Program-made: the position numbers and the translations under genes | DNA from: JAWLFY01 sp964462125 | GTDB lineage: Bacteria > Planctomycetota > Planctomycetia > Pirellulales > Pirellulaceae | Direction of reading: 5' to 3' | NCBI GenBank assembly: GCA_964462125.1 | Contig: CAYWXT010000002.1 | Coordinates: forward strand, 4,390 to 68,389 | Length of the DNA: 64,000 nucleotides | Shown here: one piece after another, positions 48,533-56,728 of the stretch | Position numbering within the stretch: the stretch's first letter is position 1 | Layout of the letters: the number at the start of each line of letters is the position of its first letter | The notes under the pieces: generated by a model | The model's input: the letters and a program-made list of their open reading frames with translations, nothing else | Databases searched by the model: none | Told to the model about the DNA's origin: nothing

Positions 48533-49969
48533 ATGACCGCACGAACGCAACTCAACCGACGATCGGTGCTCAAGGGAATTGGTGGGGTCACGATCGGGTT
48601 GCCATTTCTTGAAGAGATGGTCGGCAGCTCGGCGTTGGCGGCATCCAACGCCGAACCGCCGGTGCGGGCCTTCAACGTCTTCTTCGGCCTCGGTATCCCA
48701 TCGCCGCTGCAGGAGGAAGGCTTCGACGGGGTGCTGGAACCGCTCAAGCCGTTGTCCGACAAGCTGCTGATCATGCGCGGGGTCGACCACGTGCGTGCGG
48801 ACGAACCAGGAATCAATGCCCACTTTGACGGGGCCGCGGCAGCCTTCACCGCCGAGCCACCCAATGGCAGCGCCCGGGCCGGCGGCGCCTCGCTTGATCA
48901 GGTCGTTCGGGCGGCCCACTATCCCAAAGGATTGCCAGTCGGCATGATCCCGACGCTGGTCGCCGGCACCTACTTCCGCCGCATCGATCGGCCGGTGCGG
49001 TATGTCCACAGCTTCAACCCTGATGGCACCGCCGCCGGTGCGATGCAGGAAAAACCGCGAGATCTGTTCAACCGTATCTTTGGCTCGGTCGCCTCCGCCG
49101 ACCGTTCCGACCCGCGGCAACAGAGGCTTCGCCGCAGCGTGCTGGATGCCGTCGTGGAACAGTCGAAGTTCTACACCGGCAACCGCTCGCCGCTCGGGAC
49201 GAAGTCCAAGACTCGCCTGGCCAACCACCTGGACCGCATCCGCGAGTATGAGCAGCGGGCGTTCGACGTCGATAGCGCCGCAGAACGTCGCCGCGTGCCC
49301 CCGATGCCGCCCGAGTCCAAGCTGCTGCACGGCGGACAAGCTGACCCCGGCGGCGAAGGAATCGACATCACCCTGGAAGACCTGACCGAAGAGTGGCGGC
49401 TGATGGCCGACCTGTACGCCCTGGCAATCGAAACCGACCGGGCCCGGTTCGGTTCGATCACCTTTCTGGCCTCAGGCGAACGGATCCGGCTCACCGGTGA
49501 CTATGAGTACGACGGCCGCAAGGTCTTTGAGTTCAACGATGCCAAACAGCGGAATTCCAGCGGCGCCAACGCCTGCAGCCACGAATGGTGGCACGCCTTT
49601 CGCGAGAACAAGAAAAACGAACAGCTGCGAGCCCACGCCCATATGAAAATGCGTGAAGTCGCCTACTTCCTCAGCCGGCTCGCCGGGGACGATGCGGTCG
49701 AGGCGAACGGCAAAACGATCCTTGAAAATTCCCTGTTCACCATCTCGACCGAATCGGGGGATGGCCGTCACAACGACGTCAAGCGGGAATTGTCCGGTGT
49801 CTTTCATGCCGTCACCGGCGCCGGCGGACGGATCAAGACGGGCCAGATTGCCGACGTCGACCGTGAAGGGCTTGACGTCTACAACACGATCATCGGGGCG
49901 ATGGGCGGTGAATCCAGACTCGGCCCCGAACGGCGTGACGGGACGGTCGCCGATGCGATCCTGGCCTGA
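48533..49969 (+). CDS. DUF1552 protein, Tat-exported
   Basis: A 478-aa protein with a twin-arginine signal (NRRSVLKGIGGVTIGLPFLEE). DUF1552 segments: VFFGLGIPSPLQEEGFDGVL, SDKLLIMRGVDHV, RPVRYVHSFNPDGTAAGAMQ, FGSITFLASGERIRLTGDY and CSHEWWHAF. It forms the usual planctomycete pair with the preceding DUF1592-type cytochrome protein (39 bp apart, same strand). Function is unestablished. The pairing parallels the DUF1549/1553 + DUF1501 pairs elsewhere in the window. Confidence 0.93.
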   Translation: MTARTQLNRRSVLKGIGGVTIGLPFLEEMVGSSALAASNAEPPVRAFNVFFGLGIPSPLQEEGFDGVLEPLKPLSDKLLIMRGVDHVRADEPGINAHFDGAAAAFTAEPPNGSARAGGASLDQVVRAAHYPKGLPVGMIPTLVAGTYFRRIDRPVRYVHSFNPDGTAAGAMQEKPRDLFNRIFGSVASADRSDPRQQRLRRSVLDAVVEQSKFYTGNRSPLGTKSKTRLANHLDRIREYEQRAFDVDSAAERRRVPPMPPESKLLHGGQADPGGEGIDITLEDLTEEWRLMADLYALAIETDRARFGSITFLASGERIRLTGDYEYDGRKVFEFNDAKQRNSSGANACSHEWWHAFRENKKNEQLRAHAHMKMREVAYFLSRLAGDDAVEANGKTILENSLFTISTESGDGRHNDVKRELSGVFHAVTGAGGRIKTGQIADVDREGLDVYNTIIGAMGGESRLGPERRDGTVADAILA

Positions 49970-50020
49970 GTCCGTACCGTCGGTCGATTCGCAACCCCTG
50001 ACAACTCAACCGGGCGGGGG

Positions 50021-50110
50021 CTGGCCGGGCGAACGGGGGCTGGCCGGGCGAACGGGGGCTGGCCGGGCGAACGGGGGCTGGCCGGGCGAACGGGGGCTGG
50101 CCGGACGAAC
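50021..50110. repeat. 19-bp tandem repeat array
   Basis: The 305-bp gap 49970-50274 between the DUF1552 gene and the radical SAM gene holds no gene. It contains five head-to-tail copies of CTGGCCGGGCGAACGGGGG, starting at 50021, 50040, 50059, 50078 and 50097. The last copy is diverged and truncated, and a partial GGGCGGGGG stands before the first. Each copy contains GGCCGGGC, so the G-rich strand could form G-rich secondary structure. Nothing else is recognised in the gap. Confidence 0.92.
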
Positions 50111-50274
50111 TGTCGAGCCAGTTTTTGGGCAGGTTCGTTCGGGGAGCGTTGTGAAACCGAGTTCGTTACCCGTCCGGTGGGTACACGCTGGGTCGCCGTC
50201 AGTCATAATGGTGATCGCCTGCGGTCGCCCTCACACCGCTCGCCGTCCGTACGCCTGAACCGAAGATCTGATCG

Positions 50275-51606
50275 ATGTACCTGCGTCTGGCTCGCCGACT
50301 CCTGGTTGAAACCGACAAGCGGTTGTTGATGAAGGCAGCCTGGACGTTGGGGTTCAAAGGGTTGTGGAGCGTTCATCGGCACAAGCGGCGGCTGAAGCGG
50401 GGGGAGTTCTTTCCGCCCTTTTTGTATCTGTCGGTCATCAACAGCTGCAATCTCCGCTGCCAGGGGTGTTGGGTCGACGTCGGCGCCAAGCAACACCGGA
50501 TCGAGCTGGAGGCGGCTAACCGCACCATCGCCGAGGCCAAGGCGATGGGAAACAGCTTCTTCGGGATCCTGGGGGGCGAGCCCTTCATGCATCGCGACTT
50601 GCTGAAGATTTTCGAAGCCAACCGGGATGTTTATTTCCAAGTCTTCACCAACGGTCATTTTTTGACCGACGAGATGGCGGCGGAGTTGCGCCGGCTCGGC
50701 AACGTGACACCGTTGATCAGCGTCGAGGGGTCGGAGATGATCAGCGACACGCGGCGCGGCCGCGGCGGTGTGCTGAACCAGACCATGGCCGGGATCGAAG
50801 CGGCGATTCGCAACAAGTTGATGGTCGGCGTCTGTACCAGCGTCTGTAAATCGAACATCGACGATCTCGTCTCCGAAGCCTGGATCGACCGGCTGATCGA
50901 GATGGGGGTGATGTATTGCTGGTTTCACATCTACCGGCCGGTGGGACCGGAACCGAATCCCCAGCTGGCGTTGTCGAGCCAGGAGCAGCGGCGGGTCCGA
51001 CAGTTCGTGGTCGACACACGGGCAACCAAACCGATCATCGTGATCGACGCTTACCACGATGACGCGGGCAATGCCCTCTGCCCCGCCGTGACCGGTTTCA
51101 CCCACCACGTTGGACCTTGGGGCGACATCGAGCCGTGTCCCGTGATCCAGTTGGCGACCGATTCGATCCACGACCAGCGGCCGCTGGCCGAAACGTTCAA
51201 CAAATCGGAATTCCTCCGCGAGTTCCGTCAGCTGACGGCCCAGAACACCCGTGGCTGTGTGATCATGGAACGACCTGACCTCTTGATCGAGCTGGCGGAA
51301 AAGCACTCCGCCCGCGACACCACGGCGCGGGGGGAGGTGGTCAAGGAGTTGCAACAGGTCACACCGCGTCGCAGCCAGTACCAGCCGGAGGACGAGATCC
51401 CGGAGCGGAGCCTTGTCTATCGTTGGGCCAAGAAGTACGCCTTCAACGATTTCGGTACCTATGCGAGACATTTCGATGCCAACCGTTACCAGGACCCCGA
51501 TGCGGCACCAGCGGAATCGCCGGGACCGGTAGCGGAATCAGCGGGGGCTGAGCCGGCGGATCCCGGTCGCCGAAGCACGGTGGAACTTCCCGTGGTCAGG
51601 AGCTGA
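50275..51606 (+). CDS. Radical SAM protein with SPASM-like C-terminal region
   Basis: A 443-aa protein. The SAM-cluster motif CNLRCQGC lies at about residues 59-66, later than in most radical SAM enzymes because of a basic N-terminal extension of about 50 residues (RLARRLLVETDKRLLMKAAW). The SAM-binding segments FFGILGGEPFMHRDLL and TPLISVEGSEMISDTRRG follow. C-terminal cysteines (LCPAVTGF, HHVGPWGDIEPCPVIQ, TRGCVIME) resemble a SPASM or Twitch region that could hold an extra cluster. The substrate is unknown. The next gene begins 7 bp downstream, so the two are co-transcribed. Confidence 0.88.
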   Translation: MYLRLARRLLVETDKRLLMKAAWTLGFKGLWSVHRHKRRLKRGEFFPPFLYLSVINSCNLRCQGCWVDVGAKQHRIELEAANRTIAEAKAMGNSFFGILGGEPFMHRDLLKIFEANRDVYFQVFTNGHFLTDEMAAELRRLGNVTPLISVEGSEMISDTRRGRGGVLNQTMAGIEAAIRNKLMVGVCTSVCKSNIDDLVSEAWIDRLIEMGVMYCWFHIYRPVGPEPNPQLALSSQEQRRVRQFVVDTRATKPIIVIDAYHDDAGNALCPAVTGFTHHVGPWGDIEPCPVIQLATDSIHDQRPLAETFNKSEFLREFRQLTAQNTRGCVIMERPDLLIELAEKHSARDTTARGEVVKELQQVTPRRSQYQPEDEIPERSLVYRWAKKYAFNDFGTYARHFDANRYQDPDAAPAESPGPVAESAGAEPADPGRRSTVELPVVRS

Positions 51607-51613
51607 ACCAGCG

Positions 51614-52477
51614 ATGTGGTACACCAGCCGAGGACGCCGTACCCTACAGGGGGCCGAAGCGGAGCTGGTCGCTTCGGCAGTCGACCTGATGATCGATCAG
51701 TTGTCGATCGACGTGGACGAGACAGGTTTGGAAGCCACCGAGGGAATCTATTACTCCGGGGTGCCGCTGTTCGACTCGCTGACCACCCCTCAGCAAATCG
51801 CCTCGCTCCATTCCGTCGCCTGTCACCTGTTGACCGATACACCGCCGGTGGCAGATCCCTCTGCGGCGGCCGAGGCGACCATCGCCGCCATCTTTGCCTG
51901 TATCCGCGACATGATCGCAACCGAGATCGACTGGCACGCCGATCCGGAGCTGGCGTCGATGCTTGATCCCGATCTGCCCGGCTTCTCCTGGCGGAGGCAA
52001 GTGCTGGCAGCCTTTGAGGCGGTGCAGGGAATCGAATGGATCGATGAGCCGCAACCGGAGGGCCTGCAAGCCGAAGGAATGGAGACAGAGGGACTGGAAA
52101 CGGAGCGGCGGGAGGCGGAGGGGCTGGAGGCAGATAGCCTGCGCGCTCCATTCGATCCGTTGAGCGAATGCGATCGGTTCTGGGAGCCCGAGCCGGGCGA
52201 GGACGACGAGTCGTTCGAGCTGCCCGCCGAGACGTCCACCGACCTGGAGTGTTGGAGCTTGTGTGTGGAACAGTTGGCCGACGCCATCCTCTGGGATCGC
52301 GACTTCGAGATGGCGGAGGATTTTCTCGACGCCGATCCCCGTGTTTCCCGCCGCCGGCGCCAGTTGTTGGGCATCCGGGATGACTATTTCACCCGCGTGG
52401 CCCCCGATCCGCGGCCAAGCGAGTTGCCGGAATTGATTGACGCCACCCGAGCCCTGGTGCGGGCCAAGCCGCGTTGA
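51614..52477 (+). CDS. Acidic protein of unknown function with pentapeptide tandem repeats
   Basis: A 287-aa, strongly acidic soluble protein that I do not recognise. The N-terminal 140 residues look helical (ELVASAVDLMIDQLSIDVDE, AAEATIAAIFACIRDMIATE). Residues 149-178 are six consecutive five-residue repeats (EGLQA, EGMET, EGLET, ERREA, EGLEA, DSLRA). The C-terminal third contains CWSLCVEQLADAILWDRDFEMAEDFLDADP-like sequence (quoted in part: LADAILWDRDFEMAEDFL). It starts 7 bp after the radical SAM gene and is probably co-transcribed, so it may be a partner or substrate of that enzyme, but there is no direct support. Confidence 0.72.
   Translation: MWYTSRGRRTLQGAEAELVASAVDLMIDQLSIDVDETGLEATEGIYYSGVPLFDSLTTPQQIASLHSVACHLLTDTPPVADPSAAAEATIAAIFACIRDMIATEIDWHADPELASMLDPDLPGFSWRRQVLAAFEAVQGIEWIDEPQPEGLQAEGMETEGLETERREAEGLEADSLRAPFDPLSECDRFWEPEPGEDDESFELPAETSTDLECWSLCVEQLADAILWDRDFEMAEDFLDADPRVSRRRRQLLGIRDDYFTRVAPDPRPSELPELIDATRALVRAKPR
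52058..52147. repeat. Six in-frame 15-bp repeats inside the acidic protein gene
   Basis: Six diverged 15-bp units start at 52058, 52073, 52088, 52103, 52118 and 52133, each encoding a pentapeptide of the pattern E-G-(L/M)-(E/Q)-(A/T). They look like slippage products that have since drifted, and they may vary in copy number between strains. Confidence 0.75.
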
Positions 52478-52620
52478 AGGTGCGGCAGATTGCCAGCTTG
52501 CCTGCTCGATCGATTTCGTCTTGTCGCGATGAAACAGAACTTGACACACTGCGTCTCGCGGCGGTCCGTGATGCGCTCGTTTCTGGGCCGATTCAGATTC
52601 TTCACGCAAGGAAGCCCGAC

Positions 52621-52923
52621 ATGCCGATTCAGGCGCTGCATGATTTGTCAAACTTGACGGTGGATGAGTTGTACGCGGTGTACCAGGCGATCGCACGGGC
52701 GGACCATCACCTGCGGACCGAGGCCCTTTACGGGAAAGCCGACCCACCACCGGGACATTTTGAACATCGGCCGTTGCCGCGGGTCGATTTCAGCGAACGG
52801 TTTCGCTTGGCGGAACGAATCGTCGGCGGCGAGGCGATGTTTCGCAGTCGACTCGCCCGTCAGGCGGTTGCCTATCAGATCGACGTTCCCACACTGGTTG
52901 AGCGGCTCCGCGCCGCAGCCTGA
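52621..52923 (+). CDS. Small conserved-looking helical protein
   Basis: A 100-aa protein from the ATG at 52621, chosen because AAGGA lies 8 nt upstream. The same frame is open back to a TTG at 52474 but the extra 49 residues are unconvincing. The protein appears largely helical (LTVDELYAVYQAIARADHHLR, SERFRLAERIVGGEAMFRSRL, VPTLVERLRAAA). I do not recognise a family. It lies between the acidic protein gene and the glutamate dehydrogenase gene on the same strand (143 and 70 bp away). Confidence 0.65.
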   Translation: MPIQALHDLSNLTVDELYAVYQAIARADHHLRTEALYGKADPPPGHFEHRPLPRVDFSERFRLAERIVGGEAMFRSRLARQAVAYQIDVPTLVERLRAAA

Positions 52924-52993
52924 GCCAGATTCCCTATGATGGCGTATGTTGATTCCACGGCCTCCCCCCTCTGACGCAACGTGATTTCGATCG

Positions 52994-54238
52994 ATGCATG
53001 CCTTCGAAGCGACTCAACATTTTGTCAACGAAGCGGCCGACCGATTGGACATGGATCCGGCGGTTCGGGAGATGCTGCAGATGCCGGGTCGCGAAGTGCA
53101 GGTTCAGGTCACAATCGAACGTGACAACGGTAAACTCGCAAACTTCCTCGGCTTTCGCGTGCAACACGATCACAGCCGGGGACCGATGAAGGGCGGTTTG
53201 CGGTATCACCCCGAGGTCGATCTGGACGAAACCCGCGCCCTGGCCAGCCTGATGACCTGGAAGACCGCCGTGGTCGATCTTCCCTACGGCGGGGCGAAGG
53301 GGGGCATCGGCGTCGATCCGAGCACTCTTTCCGACCGGGAAATCGAACGGCTGACCCGCGCCTTTGTCGACCAAGTCCACGACATCGTCGGCCCCGACAC
53401 CGACATCCCCGCCCCCGACATGGGAACCGACCATCGCGTCATGGCCTGGTTCCGCAATCAGTGGGAAAAGTACCACGGATTTCAACCAGCGGTGATCACC
53501 GGCAAACCGGTCGAGGAGTACGGCGCGAAAGGCCGCGAGGAGGCGACCGGCCGGGGCGTCGGCCTGCTCACCGTCAAGCTGGTCAAGCGGCTCGGACGGC
53601 CCGTGGACAAATGTCGCGTCGCCATCCAAGGATTCGGCAACGTCGGATCGCACGCTGCCAAATATCTTCACGAGGCCGCTTTCCCGGTCGTCGCCGTCAG
53701 TGACATCAGCGGTACCTATTTCAACGAAGCCGGGCTGAACATCCCCGAACTGCTGCGGCACCGACATCGGCACCCGAAAGGGCTCCTGGAGGGCTTCGAT
53801 CATGGTCAACACCTACCGGTCGACGCGTTGCTGCGGTTGGAGGCGGTCGATGTTCTGATCCCCGCCGCCCTCGGTGGGGTGATCACCGAAGCGAATGTTG
53901 ACCAGATCAAAGCTCCGGTGATCATCGAGGCCGCCAACGGGCCGATCCATCCCAGTGCCGACAAGGTCCTTCGCGCCCGAGACGTGATGGTCCTTCCCGA
54001 CATTCTGGCCAATGCCGGCGGGGTGACCGTCAGCTATTTCGAATGGGTCCAGAACCGTCAACACTATCGCTGGACCCTCGACCGAGTCCGCCAGGAACTC
54101 GATCGAACGCTCAACGATGCGTTTGAACAAGTCTGGCAGGCGACCCAGCAACACGAGATCGCGCCCCGCACCGCCGCCTTCATGATCGGAATCAGCCGTG
54201 TCCGCCGGGCCGCCGAACTGGCCGGCAAAGCGAATTGA
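52994..54238 (+). CDS. gdhA: Glu/Leu/Phe/Val dehydrogenase, probable glutamate dehydrogenase
   Basis: A 414-aa protein. The substrate-binding and catalytic region contains GPMKGGLRYHPEVDLDET and TWKTAVVDLPYGGAKGGIGVDP, with the conserved lysines of the family, and PAPDMGTDHRVMAWF with the catalytic aspartate. The Rossmann motif is GFGNVGSHAAKYLHEAA. The length and pattern fit hexameric catabolic-type glutamate dehydrogenases (about 410-430 aa). It interconverts glutamate with 2-oxoglutarate plus ammonia. It precedes the phosphonate-type module by 20 bp on the same strand, so ammonia released from aminophosphonates could be handled here, which is an inference from position only. Confidence 0.92.
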   Translation: MHAFEATQHFVNEAADRLDMDPAVREMLQMPGREVQVQVTIERDNGKLANFLGFRVQHDHSRGPMKGGLRYHPEVDLDETRALASLMTWKTAVVDLPYGGAKGGIGVDPSTLSDREIERLTRAFVDQVHDIVGPDTDIPAPDMGTDHRVMAWFRNQWEKYHGFQPAVITGKPVEEYGAKGREEATGRGVGLLTVKLVKRLGRPVDKCRVAIQGFGNVGSHAAKYLHEAAFPVVAVSDISGTYFNEAGLNIPELLRHRHRHPKGLLEGFDHGQHLPVDALLRLEAVDVLIPAALGGVITEANVDQIKAPVIIEAANGPIHPSADKVLRARDVMVLPDILANAGGVTVSYFEWVQNRQHYRWTLDRVRQELDRTLNDAFEQVWQATQQHEIAPRTAAFMIGISRVRRAAELAGKAN

Positions 54239-54258
54239 AACCGCCCAAGGGATGACCG

Positions 54259-55581
54259 ATGAGCGGTTTTCGAGCAAATCAACCACAACAACTCGTGGTC
54301 GCCGCCGCCGCTGCGTTCTGTACGTACTTCTGTATGTACGCCTTCCGCAAGCCGTTCACCGCGGGCACGTTCGAGAGCCAGGAGTTGTGGGGGTTCGGGC
54401 TCAAGACCGTCCTCGTCGTCTCCCAGCTGCTGGGCTACATGCTGTCGAAGTTCATCGGCATCAAGGTGGTCTCGGAGATGGACGCCAAACATCGGGCGGC
54501 GACCATCGTGGCCTTGATCTTGGCCGCCGAGCTGGCGCTGGTCGGGTTCGCCTTCCTGCCGCTCCCGTTGAAGGTGTTCATGCTGTTCCTCAACGGATTG
54601 CCGTTGGGGATGGTGTTCGGCTTGGTGTTGGCCTACCTGGAAGGGCGGAAGCAGACCGAGGCGCTATCAGCGGCGCTGTGCGCGAGCTTCATCATCAGTT
54701 CGGGGGTGGTCAAATCGGTCGGCCGCTGGCTGGTCCAGGACTACGGGGTCAGCGAATTTGAGATGCCGATGCTGACCGGACTGCTGTTTCTGCCCGCGAC
54801 GTTTCTCTCCGTCTGGGTGCTGCGGGCCACGCCGGTTCCCGACAGGCACGATATTCGACTGCGAGCGGAACGGAAAGTGATGACGCGGGCCGACCGCCGG
54901 CAATTCCTGTCGGCCTATTGGCCGGGGCTGACGCTGCTGGTGTTGGTTTATGTCGCGATCACGGTCATCCGCACGGTACGTGACGACTTCGGCGTCGAGA
55001 TCTGGCGAGACATGGGGGTCGACGAAACGCCCTCGGTGTTTGCCCGCAGCGAAACGGTGGTCGCGATTTTTGTCACGGCGATGAATGCGCTGGCGATCTG
55101 GATCACGCACAACCTGGCGGCCATCCGGATCACGATCGCCCTGATGTGCGCGTCGTTCGGCCTGACCGCGGCGGCAGCGATGTTGCAGCCGACCGGGATG
55201 GTGTCACCCTTCGTGTTCATGGTGGCCTGCGGCGTCGGTTTGTATGTTCCCTACGTGGCGTTCCACACCACCATCTTTGAACGTTTGATCGCCGCGGCGC
55301 GGGTGCCGAGCAACCTGGGGTTTCTGATGTATCTCGCCGACGCGATCGGATATCTCGGCTATGCCGTCGTGATGCTGCTGCGGTCATCGCTGGAGATGAC
55401 CGAGCAGGTGCTGCCGTTCTTTCTGGGGGGACTGCTGATCGTTGCGGGGTTCTCCATCGTCGCTTTGTTGGCCGCGTTGGTGTACTTTCATCGGGTTCTC
55501 GTTTCGGTACCGTCTGACTCCGAGCCGGATGATGGCGAGGCCCCGGAACTTTCTTTGGAGGAGCTGGCGCCGGCGGAATGA
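54259..55581 (+). CDS. DUF5690 family MFS-like transporter
   Basis: A 440-aa membrane protein with about 12 helices. AAGGG lies 7 nt upstream of the ATG. The first helix contains TYFCMYAFRKPFTAGTF, and LNGLPLGMVFGLVLAYLEGRKQTEALSAALC (quoted in part: LPLGMVFGLVLAYLEGRKQT) is typical of DUF5690, a major-facilitator-like family. GVGLYVPYVAFHTTIFERLIA lies in the C-terminal half. The two genes behind it (Zn dehydrogenase and flavoenzyme) belong to families proposed to act in phosphonate catabolism, so this is a candidate importer of an organophosphonate. No substrate has been established to my knowledge. Confidence 0.85.
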   Translation: MSGFRANQPQQLVVAAAAAFCTYFCMYAFRKPFTAGTFESQELWGFGLKTVLVVSQLLGYMLSKFIGIKVVSEMDAKHRAATIVALILAAELALVGFAFLPLPLKVFMLFLNGLPLGMVFGLVLAYLEGRKQTEALSAALCASFIISSGVVKSVGRWLVQDYGVSEFEMPMLTGLLFLPATFLSVWVLRATPVPDRHDIRLRAERKVMTRADRRQFLSAYWPGLTLLVLVYVAITVIRTVRDDFGVEIWRDMGVDETPSVFARSETVVAIFVTAMNALAIWITHNLAAIRITIALMCASFGLTAAAAMLQPTGMVSPFVFMVACGVGLYVPYVAFHTTIFERLIAAARVPSNLGFLMYLADAIGYLGYAVVMLLRSSLEMTEQVLPFFLGGLLIVAGFSIVALLAALVYFHRVLVSVPSDSEPDDGEAPELSLEELAPAE

Positions 55582-55609
55582 GCGTTGCCCAAGATCGATG
55601 TTGAATTCC

Positions 55610-56728
55610 ATGACTTGCCGTGCTGCCCTGTTCCTCGGTCCCGGTCAACCGATCGAGCTCCGAGAGCTGCCGATTCCCGATCTGCAGGACGCTGAAGTGC
55701 TGGTCCAGGTGGACTGCTGTACGATTTGTGGCAGTGACCTGCACACGCTCACCGGGGCGAGGCACGAGGCGGTCCCCTCGATTCTTGGCCACGAAATTTT
55801 GGGTCGCGTGATCAAGCTGGGACCTTCCCCACCACGTGATCTGGACGGCGAGTTGCTTGCTCTCGGTGACCGGGTGACCTGGTCGACCGTCGTCGCCTGC
55901 GGAACGTGTGATCGCTGCCGCGGGGGACTACCGCAGAAATGCCGGCATCTGGCCAAGTATGGGCATGAGCAAGCCGAAGGAAGGCAGGCCTTGAGCGGGG
56001 GTCTTGCCGAGGCGGTGCTGTTGCGGCCTGGGTCGAGCATCATCAAGGTGCCGGAGACGATTCCCGAGGCGGTGATCTGCCCGGCCAACTGCGCGACCGC
56101 GACCGTCGCCGCCGCCTTTCGCGCCGCAGGCGAAGTGGCCGACCGTCGGGTGTTGTTGTTCGGTGCCGGAATGCTGGGGCTGACCGCCGCTGCCGTCGCC
56201 CAATCGCGCCGAGCGGGTCAAGTGGTGGTCTGTGACATCAACCCAGACCGGCTCAACCAGGCCAAACGATTCGGGGCGGATCATGCAGTCCGATGGCAGA
56301 CGGAGCGTCAGGATCTGCGTGCCAGCTTGGTCGAATCGACCGGTGACGACGCGTTCGATGTGGTGATCGAGATGTCGGGTGCGGCCGATGCGGTGGAGGC
56401 GGCTTGCGAATTGGGCGGAATCGGATCCCAGGTCGTCCTGGTCGGCACCGTGATGAAGTCGCGGCCGGTTCAAGTCGACCCGGAAGCGGTTGTCCGCAAA
56501 TGCCAAGCGATTCACGGCGTGCATAACTACGGCCCTGACGACCTGAGGACCGCGGTGGCGTTTCTTCATTGCTTTTATTCGCAGTATCCGTTTGCCGAAC
56601 TCGTCGAGCACTCGTTTTCATTGCAGGAGGTCAACCGAGCGATGGCAACGGCGATTGACCGTCGCCCCGTGCGGGTGGCGGTGCGGCCGTTCGTAGCACA
56701 GGCTGCCACCGGGGAGACATTTCCGTGA
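55610..56728 (+). CDS. Zn-dependent dehydrogenase, HpnZ-like (proposed phosphonate catabolism)
   Basis: About 372 aa from MTCRAALFLGPGQPIELR; an ATG four codons earlier is an alternative. It is a medium-chain dehydrogenase with the catalytic zinc segment CTICGSDLHTLTG and GHEILGRV, the structural zinc cysteines CGTCDRCRGGLPQKC, and NAD(P)-binding VLLFGAGMLGLTAAA. Overall pattern matches the TIGR03366 group, named for its association with phosphonate genes. The likely reaction is oxidation of an alcohol or reduction of an aldehyde derived from a phosphonate. It lies 28 bp after the DUF5690 gene and overlaps the flavoenzyme gene by 4 bp (GTGA). Confidence 0.85.
   Translation: MTCRAALFLGPGQPIELRELPIPDLQDAEVLVQVDCCTICGSDLHTLTGARHEAVPSILGHEILGRVIKLGPSPPRDLDGELLALGDRVTWSTVVACGTCDRCRGGLPQKCRHLAKYGHEQAEGRQALSGGLAEAVLLRPGSSIIKVPETIPEAVICPANCATATVAAAFRAAGEVADRRVLLFGAGMLGLTAAAVAQSRRAGQVVVCDINPDRLNQAKRFGADHAVRWQTERQDLRASLVESTGDDAFDVVIEMSGAADAVEAACELGGIGSQVVLVGTVMKSRPVQVDPEAVVRKCQAIHGVHNYGPDDLRTAVAFLHCFYSQYPFAELVEHSFSLQEVNRAMATAIDRRPVRVAVRPFVAQAATGETFP

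Noticed and set aside
50021..50110. Possible CRISPR array
   Set aside because: The 19-bp units are contiguous with no spacers and no cas gene is present.
52474..52620. Extended 149-residue version of the small protein starting at TTG
   Set aside because: The internal ATG at 52621 has a good AAGGA site at 8 nt, and the extra residues lack regular structure.
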